A stretch of 64,000 nucleotides of DNA from Terriglobus albidus. Lineage in GTDB: Bacteria > Acidobacteriota > Terriglobia > Terriglobales > Acidobacteriaceae. The DNA lies in NCBI RefSeq assembly GCF_025685425.1, contig NZ_JAGTAS010000051.1, positions 62,001 to 126,000 of the forward strand. Reading direction: 5' to 3'. The first letter of the stretch is position 1, and each line of letters begins with the position of its first letter. Shown here piece by piece: positions 17,915 through 26,747 of this stretch. Position numbers and translations under genes: made by a program. Below the pieces are notes generated by a model that ran no database searches, was not told the DNA's origin, and was given only the letters and a program-made list of their open reading frames with translations.

Positions 17915-20900
17915 ATGTTGCGAATCACACGATGCCTCGTGCTCATTGCCTTGGTTTCATTTCTATGCGGAAGCCTGCGTGCCCAGCAGGGCCAGGATCT
18001 GGCCTCTCTGGCCGGCGTAGTGACCGATGCTTCCGGCGCGGTGATCCCCGGAGTCGCCGTCACGCTGAAAAACCCACTCACTGGAGTTGTCTATACGGCA
18101 ACCACCAATAAGGAAGGTTTTTACCGCATCCCGGGCGTGGTCCCCGCCCAGACCTATGAGGTAACCTTCACCGCCACCGGCTTTTCTGATGCGCGTTTCA
18201 CCGACGTGCCGCTTCTGGTCGCCTCCGCGCGAACCCAGAACGCGCAGTTGAAAGCGGGTGAAGCTGTTGCCATTGAGGTTTCGGTCGAGGGCCAACGAAA
18301 TACCATCAATACCATCGACGCGACCATCGGCAATAACCTCGACATCAAGGCGGTGGACGAGCTGCCGATCGTAAATCGTCTCTCGCCGGTTGTGCTCTTT
18401 TCCCAGCAGCCGGGCATCAGCTCTGTGAATGGCACAACGCTCTCCGTGGCCGGAGCGCGTAGCGACCAGAACACCATGACTATCGACGGCCTGGATGTAA
18501 ACGACATCGCCGCAGGTAGCAGCACCTCCATGGTCGGCAATGCACCGGCGGATTCCATCCAGGAGTTCCGCGGAACGGTCGCCGGCCTTCTCGCCAGCAG
18601 CGGCACAGGTGGTGGAGGCCAGTTCCAGTTGATCACCAAGAGCGGCACCAACAGGTTCCACGGAAACATCAACGAATACCACCGCGATGTCTCCACGGTC
18701 GCCAACGACTGGTTCAACAATCAGGCCGGCGTTCGACGCCCAAACTATATCCGCAATCAGTTTGGCGGCAATATTGGCGGCCCCGTCCTGAAAGACCGTC
18801 TCTTCTTCTTCTTCAACTATTACGGCTCGCGTATCGTACAGTCCGGAGTCCAGAACCGCATTGTCCCCTTGGACTCTTATCGCGCCGGCAACGTCTCCTA
18901 TATCAAGGCGACAAACGGCAGCACCGCTTGCGCTGCCAACAGCCGGCAGGATACGACACCGCAGTGCATCGGCGTCGCCAATATCAATACTCTCGATCCG
19001 CAAGGGCGGGGCTTCAACTCCAATATCCTATCCGTCTTCAATAACCGTTATCCACACGCCAACCTTCTGAGCCAGGGTGACGGCGTCAACACCGGTGTCT
19101 ATCGCTTTACTTTTCCCCAACCGGATAACCACAACATCTATGTTGGCAAAGTCGATTTCAACCTGACGCAGACGCAGCGTATCTGGGCCCGCGCCACAGT
19201 AAGCCGCGAAGATCGTGTGTATGCAGCGCCACAATTCCCGACCGATCCCCTGACCTTCCCCTTCCAGGACCGCTCCTATGGGTACGTGATCGGTCACAAC
19301 TGGACGATCGGCAACAACAAGGTCAATTCATTCGAGTACGGGGATAACATCACCGTATTCAATTTCCCGACGCTGTATAACCCCACAGGGCTGAACACCT
19401 TCACTTTTGGCGGCGGCGCTACCACGTTTCTGAATGGCGCCTATGCCGCGCCTGGTTCGCAGCGCCGTCGCGTTCCCATCCCGGTTGTTCGCGACGATTT
19501 CAACTGGGCCATCGGACGCCATAACCTCTCCTTCGGTGGGACTTTCAAGTTCATCAAAACCAACAGCCTTCTCACCAATGACTACAACTTCGTCACCCTG
19601 GGCCTCGGTGGCAATCGAACCACACTCAATGCAAGCTTGCGTCCATCGGATATCCGCGCCGGCTCGACTGCTTCTAATACTTTTGACAGCGCCTTTGCTC
19701 TGGCTCTCGGACGCGTCGGCTCCATTAACAGCAATTACAACTACAACGCCGCCGGCAATGCACTCTCCCAGGGCAGTGGCGCGGTCCGCCGCTACCGCTA
19801 TTACCAGACAGAGCTCTATTTCGGCGATATCTGGAAGGTTACGCCACACCTGACCATCGACTACGGTGTTCGCTGGCAGTACTACTCGGTTCCGTATGAA
19901 GCCAACGGCCTCGAGGCTGTGCAGAACACAACGTTCGATAGCTACTTCGCTGCACGTCAAGCGCAGAGCCGTAGCGGCATCTCCAGCAATGCAGCGGTTC
20001 CCTTCATCACCTACAATCTCGGCGGCAAAGCCAACAACGGTCCCGACCTCTACTCACCCAATTACAAGGACTTCGCCCCGCGCTTCGCCTTTGCATACAA
20101 CCCGGCCTCCGATCCGAAGACGGTCTTCAACGGGTCCGTGGGCATCGTCTTTGATCGCACCGTCATTAATGCCGTGAATTTCGTGCAGGATCAGAGCTCG
20201 TATCTCTTCCAGAACACGGCCCCTCAGCCGTACGGTGGCCGTTCAAGCGCAAACGCAGATCTGCTCAACGATCCACGTGTGGGTACGAACCTGTCGGTAC
20301 CTGCTCCAGCAGCCGCTCCCGCAATCACCAAACCATTCACGCCATATGTCACCAACAATGTCGGGAACGGATTGCTAAGCGGCCAGTTCAACACCATCAT
20401 CGATCCCAAGCTGAAGGATCCGTACTCTCTGATGTACAACTTCGGCATCCAGCATGAGTTCCCCGCAAACTTCGTCATGCGGTTGAACTATGTAGGCCGC
20501 CAGGGTCGTCGCTTACTAGCGCAGGCAGATGCCTCGCAGTTGATTGATTTTCCCGACAACGCCTCAGGACAAACCCTCAATCAGGCGTTTTCAAACCTTG
20601 TCGTTCAGTCTCGGGCGGGCGGCGCGTTTACCAATCAGCCGTTCTTCCAGAACCAGGTCACCGGTGGCACCGCTTATGTCTACAGCAACTACGCGTCATT
20701 GCTCTACGCGGGTGATTTCGCTGATACCGTACAGGCCCTGTACGCCAGCGGTAGGCTCGGTCCAAATATCGGCATGCCGACGCAGTTTGCCGGCAACACC
20801 TTCATGACCAACAAGGGCTTTTCCAGCTACAACGGTTTTCTTGCAACAGTCTCGAAGAACTCGGCGAAGGGCGCTCGGTTTGACGTCAACTATACCTGGT

Positions 20901-21604
20901 CGCACTCAATCGATAACGTCTCGGCCGTGGCGAACTTCATCCCTTCCAGCCAGGGCTTCGGCTATGTCTGCGATGTAACCCAGCCTCGCGCCTGCCGGGC
21001 AAACTCTGACTTCGATATCAACCACGTGATCTCCGCCGACTTCATCTACGATCTACCCTTCGGCCGCGGACGCACCTTCGGTGCGAACACGCCGCTATGG
21101 CTCGACGAGATCATCGGCGGCTGGACACTCTCCGGTCTTCCGGGATGGCGTAGCGGCCAGGCACTCAACACCAATACCAGCGCGTTTGTCGCCGGTTATG
21201 CCAACAACTCGCCTGCAATCTTCAACGGCGATAGGGGCGCCATCCGCAAGCGCGTTCACAAGGCCAGCAACGGGGCCATAACCCTCTTCGATGACCCGGC
21301 AAAAGCGGCAGCCGCCTTTGTCGGTCCGATCGGGCTAACTATCGGCAATCGAAACGTCCTTCGCGGGCCGTCCGCCTGGGGCATGGATGCTGGATTAGCC
21401 AAGACGTTCAAGGTGATCCCCGAAAAGGTCAACCTGAAGTTCCGGGCCGATGCCTTCAATGTCTTCAACCATCCGGTCTTCTCTGCCCCGACCTCAGCCA
21501 ACCAGAACATTTTCGCCTCCTCCTTCGGAACGCTCACCAGCATGCAGTTGTGGAACGGAACCTCCTACCGCGTCGCGCAGTTCGCGCTGCGGCTGGAGTT
21601 CTAA
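17915..21604 (+). CDS. TonB-dependent receptor, Oar-like, with carboxypeptidase-regulatory-like domain (1)
   Basis: 1229-residue outer-membrane receptor; the start at 17915 has AAGGAG 8 nt upstream. Order: signal peptide (about 1-24), CarboxypepD_reg-like beta-sandwich (about 28-115, GVVTDASGAVIPGVAVTLKN and GFYRIPGV), plug (about 130-250, ARSDQNTMTIDGLDVNDI and GGGGQFQLITKSGTNRFHG), then a long beta-barrel (GGNIGGPVLKDRLFFFFNYYG) ending in the outer-membrane signature ALRLEF with terminal Phe. The family imports or binds large substrates using TonB energy; acidobacteria carry many copies of unknown specificity. An intrinsic terminator follows at 21624. Confidence 0.92.
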   Translation: MLRITRCLVLIALVSFLCGSLRAQQGQDLASLAGVVTDASGAVIPGVAVTLKNPLTGVVYTATTNKEGFYRIPGVVPAQTYEVTFTATGFSDARFTDVPLLVASARTQNAQLKAGEAVAIEVSVEGQRNTINTIDATIGNNLDIKAVDELPIVNRLSPVVLFSQQPGISSVNGTTLSVAGARSDQNTMTIDGLDVNDIAAGSSTSMVGNAPADSIQEFRGTVAGLLASSGTGGGGQFQLITKSGTNRFHGNINEYHRDVSTVANDWFNNQAGVRRPNYIRNQFGGNIGGPVLKDRLFFFFNYYGSRIVQSGVQNRIVPLDSYRAGNVSYIKATNGSTACAANSRQDTTPQCIGVANINTLDPQGRGFNSNILSVFNNRYPHANLLSQGDGVNTGVYRFTFPQPDNHNIYVGKVDFNLTQTQRIWARATVSREDRVYAAPQFPTDPLTFPFQDRSYGYVIGHNWTIGNNKVNSFEYGDNITVFNFPTLYNPTGLNTFTFGGGATTFLNGAYAAPGSQRRRVPIPVVRDDFNWAIGRHNLSFGGTFKFIKTNSLLTNDYNFVTLGLGGNRTTLNASLRPSDIRAGSTASNTFDSAFALALGRVGSINSNYNYNAAGNALSQGSGAVRRYRYYQTELYFGDIWKVTPHLTIDYGVRWQYYSVPYEANGLEAVQNTTFDSYFAARQAQSRSGISSNAAVPFITYNLGGKANNGPDLYSPNYKDFAPRFAFAYNPASDPKTVFNGSVGIVFDRTVINAVNFVQDQSSYLFQNTAPQPYGGRSSANADLLNDPRVGTNLSVPAPAAAPAITKPFTPYVTNNVGNGLLSGQFNTIIDPKLKDPYSLMYNFGIQHEFPANFVMRLNYVGRQGRRLLAQADASQLIDFPDNASGQTLNQAFSNLVVQSRAGGAFTNQPFFQNQVTGGTAYVYSNYASLLYAGDFADTVQALYASGRLGPNIGMPTQFAGNTFMTNKGFSSYNGFLATVSKNSAKGARFDVNYTWSHSIDNVSAVANFIPSSQGFGYVCDVTQPRACRANSDFDINHVISADFIYDLPFGRGRTFGANTPLWLDEIIGGWTLSGLPGWRSGQALNTNTSAFVAGYANNSPAIFNGDRGAIRKRVHKASNGAITLFDDPAKAAAAFVGPIGLTIGNRNVLRGPSAWGMDAGLAKTFKVIPEKVNLKFRADAFNVFNHPVFSAPTSANQNIFASSFGTLTSMQLWNGTSYRVAQFALRLEF

Positions 21605-21623
21605 TAGTAGGCAAACAACAACA

Positions 21624-21654
21624 GAAAAGCCCGGGCAATCGCCCGGGCTTTTTA
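21624..21654 (+). terminator. Intrinsic terminator after receptor gene 1
   Basis: Stem AGCCCGGGC/GCCCGGGCT with a 4-nt loop, flanked by AAAA on the left and TTTTTA on the right, 20 bp past the receptor stop codon. Confidence 0.9.
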
Positions 21655-21760
21655 TCTAAGTCCATCGGAAAAATGTGGTCATCCTGAGCATCGCGAAGGA
21701 CCTGCTTTTCTATCCTTCAATCCGCCCGAGGCTCTCGTTGTTTATAACGAAATTCACAGA

Positions 21761-22360
21761 CTAGATCTTGTCGCCCGGCGTGCGGTTCCACGTCTGCAGC
21801 ACACGCTGATCATGCTCGTATCCAAGAATCGACAGCGATGCCGGCACCAGAGAAAGCAAACGCGCGCCACGCGGCTCCAGCCCCAGCCACGTAGCAGCCA
21901 GGATGCGCAGGATGTGACCATGAGCCACCAGCAACGTGTCTCCCTCGGGTGCTTCGGCAAGCGCCGTATCGATCACTCTCTGCGCACGAACGGCGACTTC
22001 TTCGATCGTCTCGCCGTTGGGAATCTCGGAGTCGAAGATATTCCAGTGCGGATCGTTCCGCTGCTCGCGGATCTGCTGTGTCGTCAGCCCCTCGAAGATG
22101 CCGTAGTTCCACTCCGATAGATCAGGATTCACCACCGCATGTGGCCCATACCCTAGCAGCGTGCAGGTCTCGCGTGCGCGTTGCATAGGACTGGTCTGCA
22201 CCAGCGCAAAAGGCCTCTGATTCAACAGCGCCCCGACTGTACGGGCCTTCTCCCGTCCATTTTCCGTAAGGGGAATATCCGTAACGCCGGTGTGCTGACC
22301 TGAGAGCGACCACTCGGTTTCACCGTGGCGGACGAGAAAGAGACGAGGCTTGGAACTCAT
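21761..22360 (-). CDS. Histidine phosphatase family protein
   Basis: 199 residues. The phosphohistidine motif is LVRHGETEW near the N-terminus, the second conserved segment is SPMQRARET, and the second catalytic His is in LLVAHGHILR. NGETIEEVAVRAQRV carries the usual acid. The size and the LSEWNYGIFEG segment match cobC/GpmB-like phosphatases acting on small phosphate esters, not the glycolytic mutase. Only general phosphatase activity can be claimed. It converges on the first receptor gene, with a terminator between. Confidence 0.88.
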   Translation of the reverse strand: MSSKPRLFLVRHGETEWSLSGQHTGVTDIPLTENGREKARTVGALLNQRPFALVQTSPMQRARETCTLLGYGPHAVVNPDLSEWNYGIFEGLTTQQIREQRNDPHWNIFDSEIPNGETIEEVAVRAQRVIDTALAEAPEGDTLLVAHGHILRILAATWLGLEPRGARLLSLVPASLSILGYEHDQRVLQTWNRTPGDKI

Positions 22361-22470
22361 GATGTCAGTGTAGAGGAGAGACGTCGATCAATTGCGGAAA
22401 GAAGAACCGGAAGTCAGCCCTCGCGAAAACGTACCTCCGCGGCTGAAGCCGGCATCGTTGTGAGGCTTCG

Positions 22471-22617
22471 ATACGGCATGGCTGAAGCCATGCTCTTAAC
22501 CAAAACAAAAAGCTCATCCTGGTTTCGCGCTCCGCGCGAATGCCTTGCTTAAGGGGACGGCTTTCAGCCGTCCCGTACGTCTCCCAGGAGGAAAGCGGCT
22601 TCAGCCGCTGAGGTACC
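22471..22617. repeat. Inverted REP pair with TTGCTTAAG tags
   Basis: The left unit (22471-22506) is reversed and the right unit (22545-22577) is forward. Each is a palindrome around GGCTTCAGCC next to a conserved TTAAG tag. The right unit is preceded by a TTCGCGC..GCGCGAA hairpin and followed by a GCGGCTTCAGCCGCTGAGGTACC tail. The same composite recurs at 30827. The 363-bp gap here holds nothing else recognisable. Confidence 0.75.
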
Positions 22618-22723
22618 TCGCCGCATACTCTCCGGCAGTATCCCTTAGTGGAGTAAACCACTCCTGATAGAGCGATGCCCATCCCCTAACGCTAGTTCGA
22701 AGAATAGGCCGCATCGACTTGCC

Positions 22724-24226
22724 CTAAACAAACGTAACCAGCTTCGCCGAAGCCGCCGGCACACTCACCGGAATCGGCCCAGGCGTCTCGCGGATCATCA
22801 TCGTGTGCATCTCGCTGCCCAGCTTCGCCTCATGCGCCTCAAGCGATGGAGCCGTCAGCGTGCGGATATCCGCAATCCCCTTTGCCGTCACATTCACCGT
22901 AATCGAATGCTTCGCATCCTTGTTGATTACTGCCACCGCAAGCTTGCCACTCGGCAGCTTCGCCGCATAGATGCTGACGTTCACACTGCCGGTCTCCGCC
23001 TTTACCGGCAACAGCGTAGCGCCCGCCAACAGACCGGCAAAGCGCATGCCGAAGTTCACCGGCTCCGCCGTGTAGCGGCCATTCGGTTCTTCATTGATGA
23101 GCGTATAAAACGGCCGCGGATGCGGCACAGTGCGATCAGGCATCAGCTCTTCGCCGGGCAGCGTACCACCGAGCGAATCGGCCACCTCCTTGCCTCCACC
23201 GCCATGCAGATTCACACCCGAGTAGCCATAGCTCGCCAGCATCAGCAGATAATCCGCCGCCCACAGAGAAGCCGCAAAGACATCCGAGAAACCTGGCTTG
23301 CCGCCGCGATAGCACGTGTTGCCCTCAGTCATGCGATAGGGAAGCTTCAACGCCTCGCCCGCCTCGCGGGCCAGCTTCGCCTTCGAGATCGCAGCCGGAT
23401 CCGTCGTCAGCAAATTCTGGATCGTCGCCTTCGGATTCGACGGAGGACCCGTGAAGTAATAGTGATGCGACAGCGACACAAGCTGCGGCTTGTTCTCGAC
23501 CGCAGGCCACAGTGCTGCGATCTTCGGCAGCCAGGTCACATCACTGGCCACATCCGGAATGCCGAACTTCGCACTCGGCGCCTTGGCACGAATCGCGTTG
23601 GCATGCGTCAGCCAATCCTTCAGATAGGCCTCCACACCCCATGTCTTCGAGTCGCGCAGATGACGTCCGAAGATATCGACCTCATTACCGACCTGCAGAT
23701 ATTCCAGCCGGTCTCCCAGCGTTTTGATCACGAAGGCAGCCTCGTCGGCATTGTCCTCAGGCCGCGCCGTTCCCAGGTTCAGCCCATAGATGCAGGTCCA
23801 TCCCGTGGCCTTCAGAAACGCAGCAAGATTCCGAACACGCTCCGGCGAGATGATGTAGCTGAGATTGGCATTCGGTTCGCCAACCACGGTCTCCGTATGC
23901 GGACGCTCCGGTGGCTTCGTTCCCGGTTTTGCCTGCCACCACGAGAACTCGCCGGTGTTGCCGCCCAGACGCAGAACGCCGCGCGGCGACAGCGCCTTGA
24001 ACTCCGCAATCAGATTCTTGTTCGCTGCGGTAAAGACCTCCGGCTTGCTCAGCTGCTGGCGCTCGTATGACAGCCCAATGAAATTCAGCGGAATCGTGTG
24101 GGTAGGGTGCTGCGCATCAATGCTGACGGCGACAGCCGCCTCTCCGGCCTGGGCAAAGATACGGTGTGATAACGAAGTGGCGGCAAGCGTGGCTGCAGAG
24201 GTGCGAAGGAATCGGCGGCGGTCCAT
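22724..24226 (-). CDS. Glycoside hydrolase family 79 (beta-glucuronidase-like)
   Basis: 500 residues with a twin-arginine-type leader (MDRRRFLRTSAATLAATSLS), so it is probably exported folded. A TIM barrel carries the acid/base Glu at about residue 182 in LQVGNEVDIFG and the nucleophile Glu at about 301 in YRMTEGNTCYRGG. The C-terminal beta-sandwich (SVNVSIYAAKLPSGKLAVAVINKD) is the GH79 C-domain. The characterised Acidobacterium capsulatum GH79 is a beta-glucuronidase, which makes glucuronic-acid-bearing plant or microbial glycans the likely substrate. No linked transporter is seen. Confidence 0.85.
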   Translation of the reverse strand: MDRRRFLRTSAATLAATSLSHRIFAQAGEAAVAVSIDAQHPTHTIPLNFIGLSYERQQLSKPEVFTAANKNLIAEFKALSPRGVLRLGGNTGEFSWWQAKPGTKPPERPHTETVVGEPNANLSYIISPERVRNLAAFLKATGWTCIYGLNLGTARPEDNADEAAFVIKTLGDRLEYLQVGNEVDIFGRHLRDSKTWGVEAYLKDWLTHANAIRAKAPSAKFGIPDVASDVTWLPKIAALWPAVENKPQLVSLSHHYYFTGPPSNPKATIQNLLTTDPAAISKAKLAREAGEALKLPYRMTEGNTCYRGGKPGFSDVFAASLWAADYLLMLASYGYSGVNLHGGGGKEVADSLGGTLPGEELMPDRTVPHPRPFYTLINEEPNGRYTAEPVNFGMRFAGLLAGATLLPVKAETGSVNVSIYAAKLPSGKLAVAVINKDAKHSITVNVTAKGIADIRTLTAPSLEAHEAKLGSEMHTMMIRETPGPIPVSVPAASAKLVTFV

Positions 24227-24282
24227 AACGTTCTCAGCATAATGCTTGCGCGCGCAGGACCGTCAGCCGTTTGCCAAATGCT

Positions 24283-24648
24283 CTATACGTGATGTTTCCG
24301 GGGCAGATGTCCACCAATGTACGCCGCCGGCGTCATCACCAGGATGGCGATAATCGGCGCCCAGAAAGTAGAAAACTGGCGCCAGGTCTGCCAGATATTC
24401 CAGGCCGAAAGAATGAAGATGATCGCTGCCGCATTCGATCCCGCCGAGGTATTGGCCGCAATCAATGTCGCTAACACGCCGCCCACCAGAGCAACCAGGA
24501 TCCCCGCCAGTGCAGTCTCCACCATGTAGCCGGTCGACGCCGGCAGCCACGGATCATGCTTGGTGATGGAGAAGAACCAGACGAGATATCCGGCCAGCGC
24601 GAACAACGAGCCGGCAATAGAGCCGAGGAAAATACGAAAGTTTTTCAT
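24283..24648 (-). CDS. Hypothetical four-helix membrane protein
   Basis: 121 residues from ATG 24648; a TTG at 24666 is in frame but less likely. Four hydrophobic segments are visible (FLGSIAGSLFALAGYLVWFF; TALAGILVALVGGVLATLIAA; AAIIFILSAWNIWQTW; APIIAILVMTPAAYIGG), ending in a basic tail PRKHHV. I see no domain I can name and no partner gene; the upstream minus-strand gene is purS. Confidence 0.6.
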   Translation of the reverse strand: MKNFRIFLGSIAGSLFALAGYLVWFFSITKHDPWLPASTGYMVETALAGILVALVGGVLATLIAANTSAGSNAAAIIFILSAWNIWQTWRQFSTFWAPIIAILVMTPAAYIGGHLPRKHHV

Positions 24649-24694
24649 GGCCGGGAGGCGTGCCAATGGGATTATGCCACGTTGGCGCGCCCGG

Positions 24695-24940
24695 TTACTC
24701 CTCTATGCGGAAGCTGTATTCTTCGATCACCGGATTGGTCAACACTTCGCGGGCGATCTTATCCACCTGGACCTCGGCAGCCGCCTTATCCAGGCTGGGA
24801 TCGAGCGTCAGAACGAAATATTTGCCCTGCCGGACGGCCGTTACGCCGCTCATGGAAAGACGGCGCAAGGCGTTTGCAATGGTCTGGCCCTGGGCATCCA
24901 GGACGGTGGTTTTCAGCGTAACGTAGACATGCGCCTTCAT
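24695..24940 (-). CDS. purS: Phosphoribosylformylglycinamidine synthase subunit PurS
   Basis: 81 residues, the normal PurS length, starting at ATG 24940 (MKAHVYVTLKTTVLDAQG). GQTIANALRRLSMSGVTAVRQGKYF and the acidic C-terminus VIEEYSFRIEE are typical. PurS bridges PurL and the glutaminase PurQ in the FGAM synthase complex of purine synthesis. Neither purL nor purQ is in the window, so the subunits are encoded apart here. Confidence 0.88.
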   Translation of the reverse strand: MKAHVYVTLKTTVLDAQGQTIANALRRLSMSGVTAVRQGKYFVLTLDPSLDKAAAEVQVDKIAREVLTNPVIEEYSFRIEE

Positions 24941-25047
24941 CTGCTTGATTATAGAGGCAGGGGCCGGCCGCCTGAAGGCAGTGACTGGCATGACTGTGAT
25001 AAGGTTCCGCAGTACCCATTCCCATCCCGAGGATTAATAACTCCGCA

Positions 25048-25575
25048 ATGGTTGATTATCTTGGCTTGCCCATCGGCGACAAGTCGCCTGAGAGCGTGAC
25101 GGCTGTCATTGAGATTCCCCTCGAAGGAATCAAGAAGTACGAGTACGACAAGAAACTGGGCGTCTTTCGCCTGGACCGCAATCTATACTCGCCCGTGCAC
25201 TATCCGGGTGACTATGGATTCATCCCCAGCACGCTGGGCGACGATGGCGATCCGCTGGACATCCTGGTGCTGGTCGATACTCCCAGCTTCCCCGGCTGCG
25301 TCATGGATGCTCGCCCAATCGGCGTACTCGAGATGATTGACGGCGGAGAAGGCGACGAAAAGATCCTGGCCGTGGGCGAGGGAAATCCGCGCTACACCGA
25401 CGTCTCCGACTTCTCCCAGATCTACCCCCACATCCTGAAGGAGATCACCCACTTCTTCTCCATCTATAAGGATCTGGAAGGCAAGCGCGTCGAGATCAAG
25501 GGATGGAAGGGCGCCGCCGACGCCAAGAAGAAGATCCTGGAAGCCGCCGAAGCCTTCAAGTCAGGCAAGAAGTAA
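25048..25575 (+). CDS. ppa: Inorganic pyrophosphatase (family I)
   Basis: 175 residues, the standard size for soluble bacterial enzymes that hydrolyse pyrophosphate to drive biosynthesis. Metal and substrate motifs are intact: EIPLEGIKKYEYDK, SPVHYPGDYGFIPSTLGDDGDPLDILVLV (the Asp-rich site), VMDARPIGVLEMID and the Lys-rich KRVEIKGWKGA. It is divergent from purS by about 107 bp. A strong terminator follows at 25600. Confidence 0.95.
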   Translation: MVDYLGLPIGDKSPESVTAVIEIPLEGIKKYEYDKKLGVFRLDRNLYSPVHYPGDYGFIPSTLGDDGDPLDILVLVDTPSFPGCVMDARPIGVLEMIDGGEGDEKILAVGEGNPRYTDVSDFSQIYPHILKEITHFFSIYKDLEGKRVEIKGWKGAADAKKKILEAAEAFKSGKK

Positions 25576-25599
25576 ACCGCACACGGCATCCGCAAGAAC

Positions 25600-25634
25600 A
25601 AAGGCCGTCCTAACGGACGGCCTTGTCATTTTTG
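25600..25634 (+). terminator. Intrinsic terminator of ppa
   Basis: Perfect 10-bp stem AAGGCCGTCC/GGACGGCCTT with loop TAAC, then GTCATTTTTG, 24 bp past the ppa stop. Confidence 0.9.
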
Positions 25635-25652
25635 TAACAAATGCCGGGTGCC

Positions 25653-25689
25653 GGGTGCCCCATATCTCGGCTATGCCGAGATGTGGGCA
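25653..25689. repeat. GGGGCACCC hairpin repeat
   Basis: GGGTGCCCC followed by an ATCTCGG..CCGAGAT hairpin and GTGGGCA. It is the same type as those at 15031, 48350, 49908 and 60965 but with a different stem sequence. An inverted-type GTCATCCTGAGC/GAAGGATCCGC module adjoins at 25721-25759. Confidence 0.6.
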
Positions 25690-25782
25690 TTCGCGCTCCG
25701 CGCGAACCGTTTTTTGTTTGTCATCCTGAGCCGCAGGCGAAGGATCCGCTTCTCTACCCATATCGCTATCACTCGAAACGAA

Positions 25783-26649
25783 CTACGCCAACCGCCGCTT
25801 ATACAGCGCCAGCAACTCCGCCCAAGCCTTCTCCGCCCCCGGCTCGTTGTAAACCTGGCTGCCCTTCACCGTCCATCCATGCGCACAACCCGGATACACC
25901 TCCACCTTCGCCGGCAACTTAGCCGCGGCAAAAGCTTCCTTCAGCTTGTCCTTTGCCGCCGGATCACGCTGATCGTCGTTATCCGCCACAGCCGAGTACA
26001 CCTCAGCCTTCATCTTCGGAATCATCAGATGGGGGCTATCGGGCTTATCGGTCACCAGACCACCGCCATGGAAGGTCGCAGCCGCCCCTACCCGATCAGG
26101 CACCGTGGCCGCCGTGCGATAGGTCAGCGGACCACCCATGCAATATCCCTGCACGCCCATCTTTTTCTTCTTATCGGTCTGCGGCTGCGCATCCAGAAAC
26201 GACATGTAGGCCTTGGCGTCGCTGATGTTGGCATCCGCCGTCAGAGCCGCCGCCAGCGGCATCACCTTGGCCCGATCTTCGGGCTTGCTGAAATCGAACG
26301 ATCCATCAACCACCGGCGCCTTCGCGTTGCGATAGAACGGATTAGGCACCAGCACCACATAGCCCTCGGCGGCCAGACGACGGCCCATATCGCGGAAGAC
26401 CGGACGAAGGCCAAGGATATCGGTCCAGACCAGCACCGCCGGCCACGGACCTTTGCCTTCGGGATAGAACAACGCCGAATCGGCGACGCCCGAAGCCATC
26501 GGCACATTCACATCTTTTTCAACAACCTTCGACTGCGCCCCGGCAGCCGCGGAGGTAAGCACAACGGTTGCGGCAGCACCCAGGCCAAAGGCCCGGCGGG
26601 TAAGCGTGGGATCGTGAATCAGCCCCTGATGAATATGTTCATCGCACAT
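25783..26649 (-). CDS. Secreted dienelactone hydrolase family protein
   Basis: 288 residues from ATG 26649, chosen because AAGGAG lies 8 nt upstream; the GTG at 26658 would overlap that site. A twin-arginine-like leader (LTRRAFGLGAAATVVLTSAAAGA) follows a short hydrophilic N-terminus. The alpha/beta-hydrolase fold has the Cys nucleophile in GVQGYCMGG, an Asp in VADNDDQRDP and the His in YPGCAHGWTV, the Cys-Asp-His triad of dienelactone hydrolases. The true ester substrate is unknown; export is unusual for the classical chlorocatechol enzyme. Confidence 0.87.
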   Translation of the reverse strand: MCDEHIHQGLIHDPTLTRRAFGLGAAATVVLTSAAAGAQSKVVEKDVNVPMASGVADSALFYPEGKGPWPAVLVWTDILGLRPVFRDMGRRLAAEGYVVLVPNPFYRNAKAPVVDGSFDFSKPEDRAKVMPLAAALTADANISDAKAYMSFLDAQPQTDKKKKMGVQGYCMGGPLTYRTAATVPDRVGAAATFHGGGLVTDKPDSPHLMIPKMKAEVYSAVADNDDQRDPAAKDKLKEAFAAAKLPAKVEVYPGCAHGWTVKGSQVYNEPGAEKAWAELLALYKRRLA

Positions 26650-26747
26650 GACTGGCACTCCTTAGTTGAATTGCAGAGAAGATGTGTGGCAGTCAGCAAC
26701 ATTAACAACATTCGCTGCTGCTTGTCATAGGACGTGGCGGTCTACTG

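Noticed and set aside
22805-24070. Forward ORF of 421 residues opposite the GH79 gene
   Set aside because: Arg-rich shadow of a gene with intact catalytic residues on the other strand.
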